Below, in pieces: positions 17,653 through 26,036 of a stretch of 64,000 nucleotides of DNA; positions within the stretch are counted from its first letter, which is position 1; every line of letters starts with the position of its first letter. Made by a program: the position numbers and the translations under genes. Below the pieces are notes generated by a model that ran no database searches, was not told the origin of the DNA, and worked only from the letters and a program-made list of their open reading frames with translations. This stretch comes from an uncultured Lachnospiraceae bacterium (GTDB lineage Bacteria > Bacillota > Clostridia > Lachnospirales > Lachnospiraceae): the NCBI GenBank assembly GCA_947382355.1, contig CANCYR010000002.1, forward strand, positions 92,109-156,108. Direction: 5' to 3'.

Positions 17653-18996
17653 ATGAGCAATCCGTTAAGCCTCTACATTCACATCCCGTTTTGTATAAAA
17701 AAATGCCATTACTGCGATTTCTTATCGGCGCCTGCCGGCGAAGAGACCCAAAGGGAATATGTCCGTGCCCTGCTCCATGAAATAGAATATTGGGGGAAAC
17801 TGCTTTCCGGGGCGCCTATAAAATCTGTCTATATTGGCGGTGGGACTCCATCTGTTTTGCCGGAAGAGCTAATGGTTGAAATATTATGTAAATTGAAAAA
17901 GTCTTTTCCCTATATAACAAAAATAGAAAATACAGCAGGAAAGAAAAAAAAGTCTCATGTCAGTGAAGCAGAGCCAAAGGGAAAAGTGCCCAAAGTAGCG
18001 GAACCGGAAATTTCCATGGAAATCAATCCCGGCACTGTAACGGAAAAAAAGCTGAAGGCTTATAGTCAGGCAGGAATCAACCGCTTAAGCATAGGGCTTC
18101 AGTCTGTGGATGAGGATGAGTTAAAGCTGTTAGGCAGAATCCATACATATGAGGATTTTATGGAAACGTATCACATGGCAAGGGCACAGGGCTTTTCCAA
18201 TCTGAATATCGATTTAATCAGCGCCCTGCCCGGGCAAAAGCTGGAAAGCTGGCAGGACACTCTGGAAAAGGTTCTGGCTTTAAAGCCGGAGCATATATCT
18301 GCATATAGCCTTATCATTGAAGAAGGAACTCCCTTTTATGAAACTTATTTCGGGCATGAAGAGCTTTTGCCGGATGAAGAGACGGACCGTGTCATGTATG
18401 CACTTACAAAGCATATGCTCCGGGAAGCAGGATATGAGCGTTATGAAATATCCAACTATAGCAGGAAAGGAAAAGAATGTCTGCACAATCTGGTGTACTG
18501 GCAGAGAGGGAACTATCTTGGCCTGGGGCTTGGAAGTTCTTCCATGATAGACAATATCCGGTTTCGGAATACGGATTCCATGAAAGATTATGTAAACTAT
18601 TGGAGCGCAGGGAACATAAAAGATAGTAGCGTAATAGGTATTCATGGAAAAACGCTGTTAGCATTGTCAGACTTTGAAGAGCATACGGCAAAGGAGCAGG
18701 AAAGGTACGGGAATTTTCAGAAGGCTCATGTAATTCCAAATATTTGCGTGGATATTAAGAGCCTCAGCCAAAAGGAGCAGATGGAGGAGTTTATGTTTCT
18801 TGGGCTGCGCATGATGAAAGGTATATCTGCAAAAGAATTTGAGGAAGCTTTCGGGAAGAGCATATTTGATGTTTATGGGCATCAAATAGACAAATATAAA
18901 GAGCAGAATGTGCTTACTGTGGATGAGCGCATAGCTTTTACGGACAGAGGGGTGGATGTGAGCAATATGATTTTGGCGGATTTTTTGCTTGAATAA
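17653..18996 (+). CDS. hemW: HemW-like radical SAM protein (heme chaperone family)
   Basis: A 447-residue radical SAM enzyme with the cluster motif CIKKCHYCDF near residue 14 and the SAM-binding IGGGTPS near 60. Then come GLQSVDEDELKLLGR and the HemN-type C-terminal region. HemW proteins are heme chaperones often mislabelled coproporphyrinogen oxidase. A Lys/Glu-rich insertion near 93-117 (AGKKKKSHVSEAEPKGK) and another near 305-325 make it longer than the usual 380 or so residues. ATG 17653 (or the preceding GTG) starts right after lepA. Confidence 0.9.
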   Translation: MSNPLSLYIHIPFCIKKCHYCDFLSAPAGEETQREYVRALLHEIEYWGKLLSGAPIKSVYIGGGTPSVLPEELMVEILCKLKKSFPYITKIENTAGKKKKSHVSEAEPKGKVPKVAEPEISMEINPGTVTEKKLKAYSQAGINRLSIGLQSVDEDELKLLGRIHTYEDFMETYHMARAQGFSNLNIDLISALPGQKLESWQDTLEKVLALKPEHISAYSLIIEEGTPFYETYFGHEELLPDEETDRVMYALTKHMLREAGYERYEISNYSRKGKECLHNLVYWQRGNYLGLGLGSSSMIDNIRFRNTDSMKDYVNYWSAGNIKDSSVIGIHGKTLLALSDFEEHTAKEQERYGNFQKAHVIPNICVDIKSLSQKEQMEEFMFLGLRMMKGISAKEFEEAFGKSIFDVYGHQIDKYKEQNVLTVDERIAFTDRGVDVSNMILADFLLE

Positions 18997-19067
18997 AGGC
19001 ATTAGCGGGAGAATCAGGAAGAGAATAAAATTAGAACAGGATTCCGCTTTTTTCCACCCCCTATTAC

Positions 19068-19096
19068 TGGACTTTTCCTGTAAATAAGAATATAAT
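19068..19096 (+). promoter_or_regulatory. Promoter of the sugar-decoration operon
   Basis: TGGACT (19068-19073), a 17-bp spacer and TATAAT (19091-19096), 42 bp before the first gene of the operon. Confidence 0.6.
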
Positions 19097-19138
19097 ATAC
19101 GTTATAAGTGAAAGAGAGCAGTCAGAGGAGAGTATAAC

Positions 19139-20326
19139 ATGAAAAAGATGCTCATGCTTGGAGGAAGCCATGCAGAAATCCCTATGATTAAGGCAGCGCA
19201 GAAAATGGGATATTATGTGATTACGACAGGGAATCAGACAGAGGGAATGGGGCACAAATACGCAGATGAGTATATTTGTTGTGACTTTAGTGATAAGGAA
19301 GCGATTCTGATTTTGGCTGAAAGGGAGCAGGTGGAGGCTGTCTGCTCCGGCTGTAATGATTTTGCCTGTTTGTCGGCGGCATATGCTTGTGAAAAGCTGG
19401 GACTTAAAGGACATGATCCATATGAAATCGCCCGTTGCATTCATCATAAGGACAAGTATAGAGAACTGGTGGAAAAGCTGAATATTTTGTCGCCGAAGGC
19501 ACGAAAATGCAGGACAGTGGAGGAAATGAAGAAAGCCTGTATGGAAATGCAGTTCCCCATTATCGTAAAGCCTGTTGATTTAACCGGCGGCAAGGGTATG
19601 ATGCGCTGTGATAATGAAGTACAGGCAGAGAAAGCATTTTGGCAGGCAATGGCGGCAACAAGAGAAAGCCATATCATTGTGGAAGAGTTTATAACAGGAA
19701 CAAACCATGGATTTTCAGCATATTTACAGGATGGCAGGATAACATTTTACTTTGTGGATAACGAGCAATACTATCATAATCCATATCTTGTTTCCGGAGC
19801 CAGCGCACCGGGAGATGTGCCGAAGCAGGCAATAGAACAGTTATGCAGTGACAGCGAAAAGCTGGCAGGAGCCCTTAAGCTGGTGGATGGAATTTTTCAT
19901 GTTCAATTTATACTAAAGGAGGACAATACCCCTGTTATTATAGAGGTATGCAGAAGGGCGCCGGGAGACCTGTATATCCATCTTGTGGAGGTTTCCTGCG
20001 GTATGGATTATCCGGCGTATATTGTTGCGGCTGAAGCCGGTATAAAGCAGCCTGTGCCCGAAGTCAGACAAATAGATGGCTTTTTTGTGAGGCATTGTAT
20101 TATGGCGGATGAAGCAGGAAGCATGGAAGGAATACAAATTGCAGATGAAATAAAACCCTATATTATGGAACAGCTTCTTTGGGGGCGAAAAGGGGATAAG
20201 ATTGAAGATATCATGAAATATAAAGCGGGAATTGTTTTTTTGCATTTTATAACGGAAGAGGAATATCGCGGTTATATAAAAAGGCTTACGGAGTTGATAA
20301 AGGTCAGCGTACAAAAAAATGAATAG
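19139..20326 (+). CDS. ATP-grasp ligase, first gene of sugar-decoration operon
   Basis: A 395-residue ATP-grasp enzyme in the PurK/carbamoyl-phosphate-synthase-like group: an N-terminal Rossmann-like part (MLGGSHAEIPMIKAAQKMGY), ATP-binding FPIIVKPVDLTGGKGM near residue 140, and the metal site VIIEVCRRAPGD near 262. Such ligases join a carboxylate to an amine. Because the operon also encodes a 4-aminosugar transaminase, acylation of that sugar amine with an amino or carboxylic acid is a plausible role, though inferred. GAGGAG precedes the ATG, and the next gene starts 11 bp downstream. Confidence 0.8.
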   Translation: MKKMLMLGGSHAEIPMIKAAQKMGYYVITTGNQTEGMGHKYADEYICCDFSDKEAILILAEREQVEAVCSGCNDFACLSAAYACEKLGLKGHDPYEIARCIHHKDKYRELVEKLNILSPKARKCRTVEEMKKACMEMQFPIIVKPVDLTGGKGMMRCDNEVQAEKAFWQAMAATRESHIIVEEFITGTNHGFSAYLQDGRITFYFVDNEQYYHNPYLVSGASAPGDVPKQAIEQLCSDSEKLAGALKLVDGIFHVQFILKEDNTPVIIEVCRRAPGDLYIHLVEVSCGMDYPAYIVAAEAGIKQPVPEVRQIDGFFVRHCIMADEAGSMEGIQIADEIKPYIMEQLLWGRKGDKIEDIMKYKAGIVFLHFITEEEYRGYIKRLTELIKVSVQKNE

Positions 20327-20337
20327 AGGAGGACGGT

Positions 20338-21453
20338 ATGTATCGTATAGGGTTTATTGGAGGAGGAATAAATTCCGCAATTGGGAGAAGTCATGTGATT
20401 GCTTCCCAGATGGATGGAAAATTTAAGCTGGAGGCAGGCGCCTTTACCCGCAGCCCGGAAATCAACCGAAAAACGGGAGCTGAATTTCAGATAGATGAAA
20501 GCAGGGTCTATGAGGATTACCGCCAAATGCTGCAAAAGGAAAAGGAAAGGCTGGATGTCATAGCAGTATTGACGCCTACGGATACACATGAAGGGATGGT
20601 GGAGGAGTGCTTAAGGGCAGGTTTTCCGGTGATTTGCGAAAAGTCTCTGTGCACTTCCTGTGCTTCAGCCAGCAGGATAAAAGGCTGTCTGGAAGAAACA
20701 AGAGGATTTTTATGTGTAACTTACAATTATACCGGATATCCTATGGTTAGAGTACTGAGAGAAAAAATTCTTTCCGGAGAATTTGGGAAGATTACGAATA
20801 TTATTGCGGAAATGCCTCAGGAGGGATTTACCAGATATACATTGGAGCATAAAGAGCCAAAGCCACAGAGCTGGCGCATGACAGATTATGAAATTCCAAC
20901 GATTTCTCTGGATTTGGGAACCCATTTACATAATATGATAGCATTTCTGACAGGCGAGCATCCAAAAGAAATTGTGGCAAGAGAAAGTAGTTTTGGATTT
21001 TTTCCTCAGGTCATTGATGATGTGCTGTGCATGGTCAATTATACAAATGATATTGCGGCACAGATGTGGTTCAGCAAAGCGGCGCTTGGCAACCGGAACG
21101 GGTTAAGGATTCGGGTGTTTGGAACACAGGCAAGCGGAGAGTGGTTTCAGGCAGAGCCGGAGATTCTGAAGATTCATGACAAAAACGGGCAGAGCTTTTT
21201 CTTAGATAGAAGCAATGACAAGGCGGAAGGAGAAAAAGCACGCTATAACCGTTTTAAAGTAGGACATCCCAGCGGATTTATTGAGGCATATGCCAATTAT
21301 TATTGGGATATTTCCGATGCCCTGACGGAGTATCTTTCAAAGGGAGAAGAGGCTTCTCATTATTTAATGAATATAGATACATCTATTGAGGGACTGCAGC
21401 TCTTTGAGGCAGCTCACCGGTCAGCAGGTTGCCATCAGTGGATAAAGCTTTAA
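20338..21453 (+). CDS. Gfo/Idh/MocA-family oxidoreductase
   Basis: A 371-residue NAD(P)-dependent dehydrogenase. The Rossmann motif GFIGGGINSAIGRSH is at the N-terminus, VLTPTDTHEGMVEECLRAGFPVICEKSLC near residue 80 includes the conserved EK, and the substrate domain follows with DLGTHLHNM near 195. These enzymes oxidise or reduce sugar hydroxyls. Here it presumably prepares a keto-sugar or side chain for the same product as the transaminase and ligase. The substrate is not determinable. Confidence 0.85.
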   Translation: MYRIGFIGGGINSAIGRSHVIASQMDGKFKLEAGAFTRSPEINRKTGAEFQIDESRVYEDYRQMLQKEKERLDVIAVLTPTDTHEGMVEECLRAGFPVICEKSLCTSCASASRIKGCLEETRGFLCVTYNYTGYPMVRVLREKILSGEFGKITNIIAEMPQEGFTRYTLEHKEPKPQSWRMTDYEIPTISLDLGTHLHNMIAFLTGEHPKEIVARESSFGFFPQVIDDVLCMVNYTNDIAAQMWFSKAALGNRNGLRIRVFGTQASGEWFQAEPEILKIHDKNGQSFFLDRSNDKAEGEKARYNRFKVGHPSGFIEAYANYYWDISDALTEYLSKGEEASHYLMNIDTSIEGLQLFEAAHRSAGCHQWIKL

Positions 21454-21474
21454 AATGAAAAGGGGAAATGACGG

Positions 21475-22422
21475 ATGAATTTGCAAAAAGGGCTGATTAG
21501 CTTTGTAATCCCATGCTACTGCTCAGAAAATACAATTGAAGCGGTTGTGAAAGAGGTTATAGAAAAAGTAGAAGAACAGTCCCATTATACTTATGAAATC
21601 ATATTGACAAATGATTGTTCAAAGGATAAAACCATGGAAGTGATAAGAAAGCTTGCCATGGAGAACCATCGTATTGTGGCAGTTGATTTTTCCAGAAATT
21701 TTGGGCAACATTCCGCTCTGATGGCAGGCTTTCAAAAGGCTCGGGGCGAATATATAGTGTGTCTGGATGATGATGGACAGATGCCAATAGAATCTGTATT
21801 TGATTTAATAAAGGAATTGGAAAACGGTGCGGACGTAGCCTTTGGACAGTATGAAGAAGTGCAGCAGAACTGGGCAAGGAATATGGGAAGCAAAGTGAAT
21901 GCTTGGATGACAGAGCTTTTGCTGGAAAAACCCAAGCGGCTTTTTATGTCCAGCTTTTGGGCGGGAAAGCGTTTTGTAATTGATGAAGTGTTGCGGTACG
22001 ATGCGGCATATCCATATATTGGCGGATTGCTTTTGCGGATTACACGCAATATGGTAAGTGTACCGGTAAAGCATAGAAAACGGGTAGCAGGAAATTCCGG
22101 ATATACGTTCTTTAAGCTGTTGAATTTATGGATGAATGGTTTTACGGCATTTTCGGTAAAGCCGCTTCGGTTTGCGTCCTTGTGCGGTGCAATCAGCGCG
22201 GCAGCGGGATTTATTTATGGTATTATCATAATTATCCGAAAACTTTTGAATCCGGATATTTTATTGGGTTATGCTTCTATGATAACGGTTATTTTGTTTA
22301 TTGGTGGTATGATTATGGTTCTTTTGGGACTTTTAGGAGAATATGTGGGACGGATTTATATTTGTATTAATAAGGCGCCCCAGTATGTAATAAGAGAAGT
22401 AGTGGATTATAGAGAAGAATGA
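21475..22422 (+). CDS. Polyprenyl-phosphate glycosyltransferase, GT2 (GtrB/ArnC-like)
   Basis: A 315-residue enzyme. The GT2 domain (about 1-225) has the nucleotide-sugar motif CLDDDGQMP near residue 96 and TNDCSKDKT near 41. Two C-terminal membrane helices (about 233-258 and 266-290) end in the LLGEYVGRIYICINKAPQYV tail typical of GtrB/ArnC. Such enzymes transfer a sugar from a nucleotide carrier to undecaprenyl phosphate on the inner membrane face. The following SMR pair and membrane protein complete a flippase/transferase route. Confidence 0.9.
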   Translation: MNLQKGLISFVIPCYCSENTIEAVVKEVIEKVEEQSHYTYEIILTNDCSKDKTMEVIRKLAMENHRIVAVDFSRNFGQHSALMAGFQKARGEYIVCLDDDGQMPIESVFDLIKELENGADVAFGQYEEVQQNWARNMGSKVNAWMTELLLEKPKRLFMSSFWAGKRFVIDEVLRYDAAYPYIGGLLLRITRNMVSVPVKHRKRVAGNSGYTFFKLLNLWMNGFTAFSVKPLRFASLCGAISAAAGFIYGIIIIIRKLLNPDILLGYASMITVILFIGGMIMVLLGLLGEYVGRIYICINKAPQYVIREVVDYREE

Positions 22423-22435
22423 AAGGATATAAGAA

Positions 22436-22789
22436 ATGAATAAAAGCTACCTTGCGCTCCATCTTATTTTGGTGTTTTATGCCATAGGGGGGATTTTTAG
22501 TAAAAGAGCTTCCATGTTTTCTTTTCCCTCTGTGGAATATTTGGAAAATTATATGATTGTATTGGCGATTTTAGCAGTATATGCGTTTTTTTGGCAAAAA
22601 ATATTAAAGAAGCTTCCATTAACTGTGGCAATGGCAAACAAATCAGTTACCGTAATATGGGGCATTATCTTTGGCTATTTATTCTTTAACGAGAAAATAA
22701 ATATATGGAATGTGATAGGGGCTGGTATTATTATTTTAGGAATATGTCTTGTAGTCAAAGCGGATAAGGAGCAGGAAACATGTACATAG
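22436..22789 (+). CDS. SMR/EamA-type membrane protein, first flippase half (ArnE/F-like)
   Basis: A 117-residue protein with about four membrane helices, of small-multidrug-resistance/EamA fold. It overlaps the next, similar gene by 10 bp. Heterodimers of such short proteins (ArnE/ArnF) flip undecaprenyl-phosphate sugars in lipid A modification. The setting between a GtrB-like transferase and a sugar transaminase suggests the same role here. Confidence 0.8.
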   Translation: MNKSYLALHLILVFYAIGGIFSKRASMFSFPSVEYLENYMIVLAILAVYAFFWQKILKKLPLTVAMANKSVTVIWGIIFGYLFFNEKINIWNVIGAGIIILGICLVVKADKEQETCT

Positions 22790-23109
22790 GAATTTTTTTA
22801 TGCTCTGTTTTCATAGCCTCTGTCTCTCAGGTATTGTTAAAAAAGAGTGCTATGAAGCAGTATGATTATAAATTCGGGGACTATTTGAACCCTTACGTGA
22901 TTTGCGGCTATGGCCTGCTTTTTTTATCCATGTTTCTGACAATTCTTGCCTATCGGGGAGTGGATTTAAAAACGGGACCGGTTATAGAAGCTACCAGCTA
23001 TGTTTTTGTGGCGGTATTAAGTACAGTTTTTTTAAAAGAAAAAGTGACGAACAAAAAGAAAATTGGATTATTGATAATTGTTATCGGGGTTTTGGTATCC
23101 AATTTGTGA
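22780..23109 (+). CDS. SMR/EamA-type membrane protein, second flippase half (ArnE/F-like)
   Basis: A 109-residue protein with four membrane helices, including the typical second-half segment GPVIEATSYVFVAVLSTVFLKEKVTNKKKIGLLIIVIGVLV. Its overlap with the upstream SMR gene suggests coupled translation and a heterodimer. Presumed to flip the lipid-linked sugar made by the upstream GT2. Confidence 0.8.
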   Translation: MYIGIFLCSVFIASVSQVLLKKSAMKQYDYKFGDYLNPYVICGYGLLFLSMFLTILAYRGVDLKTGPVIEATSYVFVAVLSTVFLKEKVTNKKKIGLLIIVIGVLVSNL

Positions 23110-23120
23110 AAGGATAAAAT

Positions 23121-24239
23121 ATGGTAGGGTTTAATGTTGCGCCTTTTGTGGGGCGGGAATTAGAATATATGAAGCAGGCAGTAGATAATCATAAGATTTG
23201 CGGAGATGGAGAATTTACGCAAAAGTGCCGCATGTGGCTGGAAAAAAAGACAAAGACCAGTGCAGCATTACTTACTACCTCCTGTACTCATGCTACGGAA
23301 ATGGCGGCATTGCTCTGCGATATCCAGCCGGGAGATGAAGTCATTATGCCCTCTTATACCTTTGTGTCTACGGCAGATGCATTTGTACTAAGAGGGGCAA
23401 AGATTGTTTTTGTGGATATCAGGCCGGATACCATGAATATAAACGAAAAGCTAATTGAGGAAGCTATTACAGAGAAAACAAAAGTTATTGTTCCGGTGCA
23501 TTATGCAGGTGTTTCCTGTGAAATGGATGAGATTTTAGAGCTTGCCAGACTGCATAATCTTTATGTGGTGGAAGATGCAGCACAGGGAGTTATGGCTACC
23601 TACAAGGGAAGAGCGCTGGGCTCTATGGGTGAATTTGGCTGTTTTAGCTTTCATGAGACGAAGAATTTTTCCATGGGAGAAGGGGGCGCCCTGTTGATTC
23701 GGGAGCAGCAGTTTATTGAGAGAGCAGAAATTGTAAGGGAGAAGGGAACGAATCGCAGTAAGTTCTACCGGGGAGAAGTAGATAAGTATTCATGGTGCGA
23801 TATGGGCTCATCCTATCTTCCCAGTGATTTGAATGCCGCATATCTTTGGGCCCAGCTTGAAGTTGCAGATGAGATTACGACAGACCGTATGCGGATATGG
23901 AATCGTTATGACGAGTCATTTAGGAACTGTGGGTATTTTCAGGTTCCAATAATTCCAGAAGGCTGTGAGCACAACGGTCATATGTATTATATTAAGGTGA
24001 AGGATTTGGAAGAACGACAAAAACTGATTAAATATCTGGCAGGCCGGGGAGTACATGCAGTGTTTCATTACGTTCCCCTGCACTCATCGCAGGCAGGAAG
24101 GAAGTACGGGCGTTTCTGTGGGGAAGACGTGTATACCACGAAGGAAAGCGAACGGCTTTTAAGGTTGCCGCTTTATTATGGAATGAAGGAAGAAGAACAG
24201 GAGTATGTAATTACATGCCTGAGGAAATATTACGAATAA
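23121..24239 (+). CDS. wecE: WecE/RffA-like dTDP-4-amino-4,6-dideoxygalactose transaminase
   Basis: A 372-residue DegT/DnrJ/EryC1/StrS aminotransferase. Key stretches are TTSCTHATEMAALL near residue 50, VEDAAQGVMATYKGRALG near 152, and SFHETKNFSMGEGGALL near 180, which holds the PLP lysine. EKGTNRSKFYRGEVDKYSWCDMGSSYLPSDLNAAYLWAQL is characteristic of WecE. The family converts dTDP-4-keto-6-deoxyglucose to dTDP-Fuc4N with glutamate. No dTDP-glucose synthesis genes are nearby, so the nucleotide sugar must come from elsewhere in the genome. Confidence 0.85.
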   Translation: MVGFNVAPFVGRELEYMKQAVDNHKICGDGEFTQKCRMWLEKKTKTSAALLTTSCTHATEMAALLCDIQPGDEVIMPSYTFVSTADAFVLRGAKIVFVDIRPDTMNINEKLIEEAITEKTKVIVPVHYAGVSCEMDEILELARLHNLYVVEDAAQGVMATYKGRALGSMGEFGCFSFHETKNFSMGEGGALLIREQQFIERAEIVREKGTNRSKFYRGEVDKYSWCDMGSSYLPSDLNAAYLWAQLEVADEITTDRMRIWNRYDESFRNCGYFQVPIIPEGCEHNGHMYYIKVKDLEERQKLIKYLAGRGVHAVFHYVPLHSSQAGRKYGRFCGEDVYTTKESERLLRLPLYYGMKEEEQEYVITCLRKYYE

Positions 24240-24287
24240 TAGGTCTGGATTTAGATAAAATCATAGTGAATATGGAAAGGAAATGGC

Positions 24288-26006
24288 ATGAAAGCGGAAA
24301 AAAAACAGATGAAAAAACACAGAAAGGCAGTGGTGCTGGTTGCTTCGGCGCTTCATATATTGGCAGCAGTGGTTTATCGCTTATTTTTTTATAAATTTGG
24401 AGAGGAATATAAAGGATGGTTTATTTCTGGAAAACAGGCTTTTCCTTCTGTGATTAGTGACAGAATAGAGCGGATAATGTGTACTTTGTTGTCCTTTGCA
24501 ATTGGAGCCCTTCTTATTTTTGCCATATGGTATATTTTGTGTCGGGCATGGAAGGAAAAGAGAAAAGTGGTGTTCATAATTATAGGAATTTCCCTTATTG
24601 CCGCATGCATGATGTATCCGCATTGTCTTATTAATTATGAGAGCGACGATGTTCTTTTGTACTACATGGCGTCAAGGGATGTAATCGATTATTGGAATGG
24701 CTGCTATATGACTTGTATTTATAATGCCTGTCTTATGGTGTTTCCATCCCCTTTCATATTTCCTATGCTTCAATGCAGTGCCCTGCTTGGAACTTTATAC
24801 TATATTTCCTGCCGTTTCCGCAGACTGTTTTCAGTGAAGGTTTCTTTCATTCCATGGGTGCTCTTATTGTTTCCGGAAATGCAAAGGCTTGCTTTTGACC
24901 CATATCGTAACTGCATCAACACAGTGATGTGTCTCGCCCTTTTTGCTGTTATATTTTGTGATGCGGTGGAAGGAAAAAAGAGAACGAGAAGGGAGCTTGT
25001 CTTTTTTTGCATTTGTGTTGGTTTTCTGACAGTATTTAGAAGTGAACAGATTTTCTATATATTTCTTTTACTGCTTGCCATCTGGTGTGTGTATCAGTGC
25101 GGTACAAGAAAGAGTCTTTTTTATTTGGGGATCATGGCGCTTTCCTGTGGAGTGTTTATGCTGCCTCAGAAGTTGGGAGAACAAAAATATTATGGAAAAG
25201 ATTATTCCATGATAAATAATATGAATACGCTTTCCATCATATTGTCAGATGAATCGGTCAATTTATCCTATGAGGGCTCTAAAGAGGATTTAGCTGCAAT
25301 TGAGGCAATTGTGCCCATTTCTAAAATAAGGGATTATGGATTGTCAGGATACAGAGGGCACGTTTTTGCAAAAAACAGGTCGGTGAATCAATCTTTTGCT
25401 GAAGAAGAAGTGCAGGAAGCATTTGTTCGGGGCGGAAACAGCTTGATTTTTCACAATCCTGATATATATCTAAAAGCACGGATTAAAATGTTTATGGATG
25501 CCTGCGGACGTGGTGACAGCACGGGACAGAAAGAACAGAAAGAAGTTTCGGAAGAGGAATACGAAACCATTTTTGAAATCATGAATATGTCTCAGGCATA
25601 TAGTGATGCTGTTAATTTTTGTGCAATGAAAGTGGGAGAAGATACGCTGTTTTCAGGACTGTTTTATCAGGCAGGCAAGCTTCAGGCGGCTGAGGGGATT
25701 GTATCATATTTCTTTAAAGCCACAGAGTGGCTTGGACGAAATGGTGTGATTTTAGTTGCCAGAATAATAGTATTCCTGGTGTTTCCTATTATTCTCATTT
25801 ATTCATGGAAGGAAGGGGTTCTGGATAAAAAGAAAGCTGTATTCTGGTTTGGCTCTGCATTTCTGTTGTACGGGCAGATTGCGGGAATATTTCTCATGAG
25901 TCCGGAAGGACGGCCAGTATACTACTATCCGGTATTCTTTACCATGCTTTTGGGGAATATGGTTCTTTTTTTACAATATATGTATAAAAAGCAAGCCGCC
26001 GTCTAA
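24288..26006 (+). CDS. Polytopic membrane protein, candidate GT-C glycosyltransferase
   Basis: A 572-residue protein with about ten to twelve membrane helices. An acidic cluster INYESDDVLLYYMASRD near residue 112 lies in the first large extracytoplasmic loop, where GT-C enzymes place catalytic acidic residues. A soluble loop spans about 310-440. As the last gene of an operon with a lipid-sugar synthase and flippase halves, it is the natural candidate to transfer the sugar onto a cell-surface acceptor. No family was recognised with confidence. Confidence 0.6.
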   Translation: MKAEKKQMKKHRKAVVLVASALHILAAVVYRLFFYKFGEEYKGWFISGKQAFPSVISDRIERIMCTLLSFAIGALLIFAIWYILCRAWKEKRKVVFIIIGISLIAACMMYPHCLINYESDDVLLYYMASRDVIDYWNGCYMTCIYNACLMVFPSPFIFPMLQCSALLGTLYYISCRFRRLFSVKVSFIPWVLLLFPEMQRLAFDPYRNCINTVMCLALFAVIFCDAVEGKKRTRRELVFFCICVGFLTVFRSEQIFYIFLLLLAIWCVYQCGTRKSLFYLGIMALSCGVFMLPQKLGEQKYYGKDYSMINNMNTLSIILSDESVNLSYEGSKEDLAAIEAIVPISKIRDYGLSGYRGHVFAKNRSVNQSFAEEEVQEAFVRGGNSLIFHNPDIYLKARIKMFMDACGRGDSTGQKEQKEVSEEEYETIFEIMNMSQAYSDAVNFCAMKVGEDTLFSGLFYQAGKLQAAEGIVSYFFKATEWLGRNGVILVARIIVFLVFPIILIYSWKEGVLDKKKAVFWFGSAFLLYGQIAGIFLMSPEGRPVYYYPVFFTMLLGNMVLFLQYMYKKQAAV

Positions 26007-26018
26007 TGAGACGGCGGC
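25995..26018. terminator. Shared hairpin terminator between convergent genes
   Basis: GCCGCCGTCT (25995-26004) pairs perfectly with AGACGGCGGC (26009-26018) around 4 nt; the plus-strand stop codon overlaps the left arm. On the minus strand it is followed by TTGCTTTTT, a better terminator than the plus strand (GGAAAAAAC). Confidence 0.75.
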
Positions 26019-26036
26019 GGAAAAAACAAAAAATTT

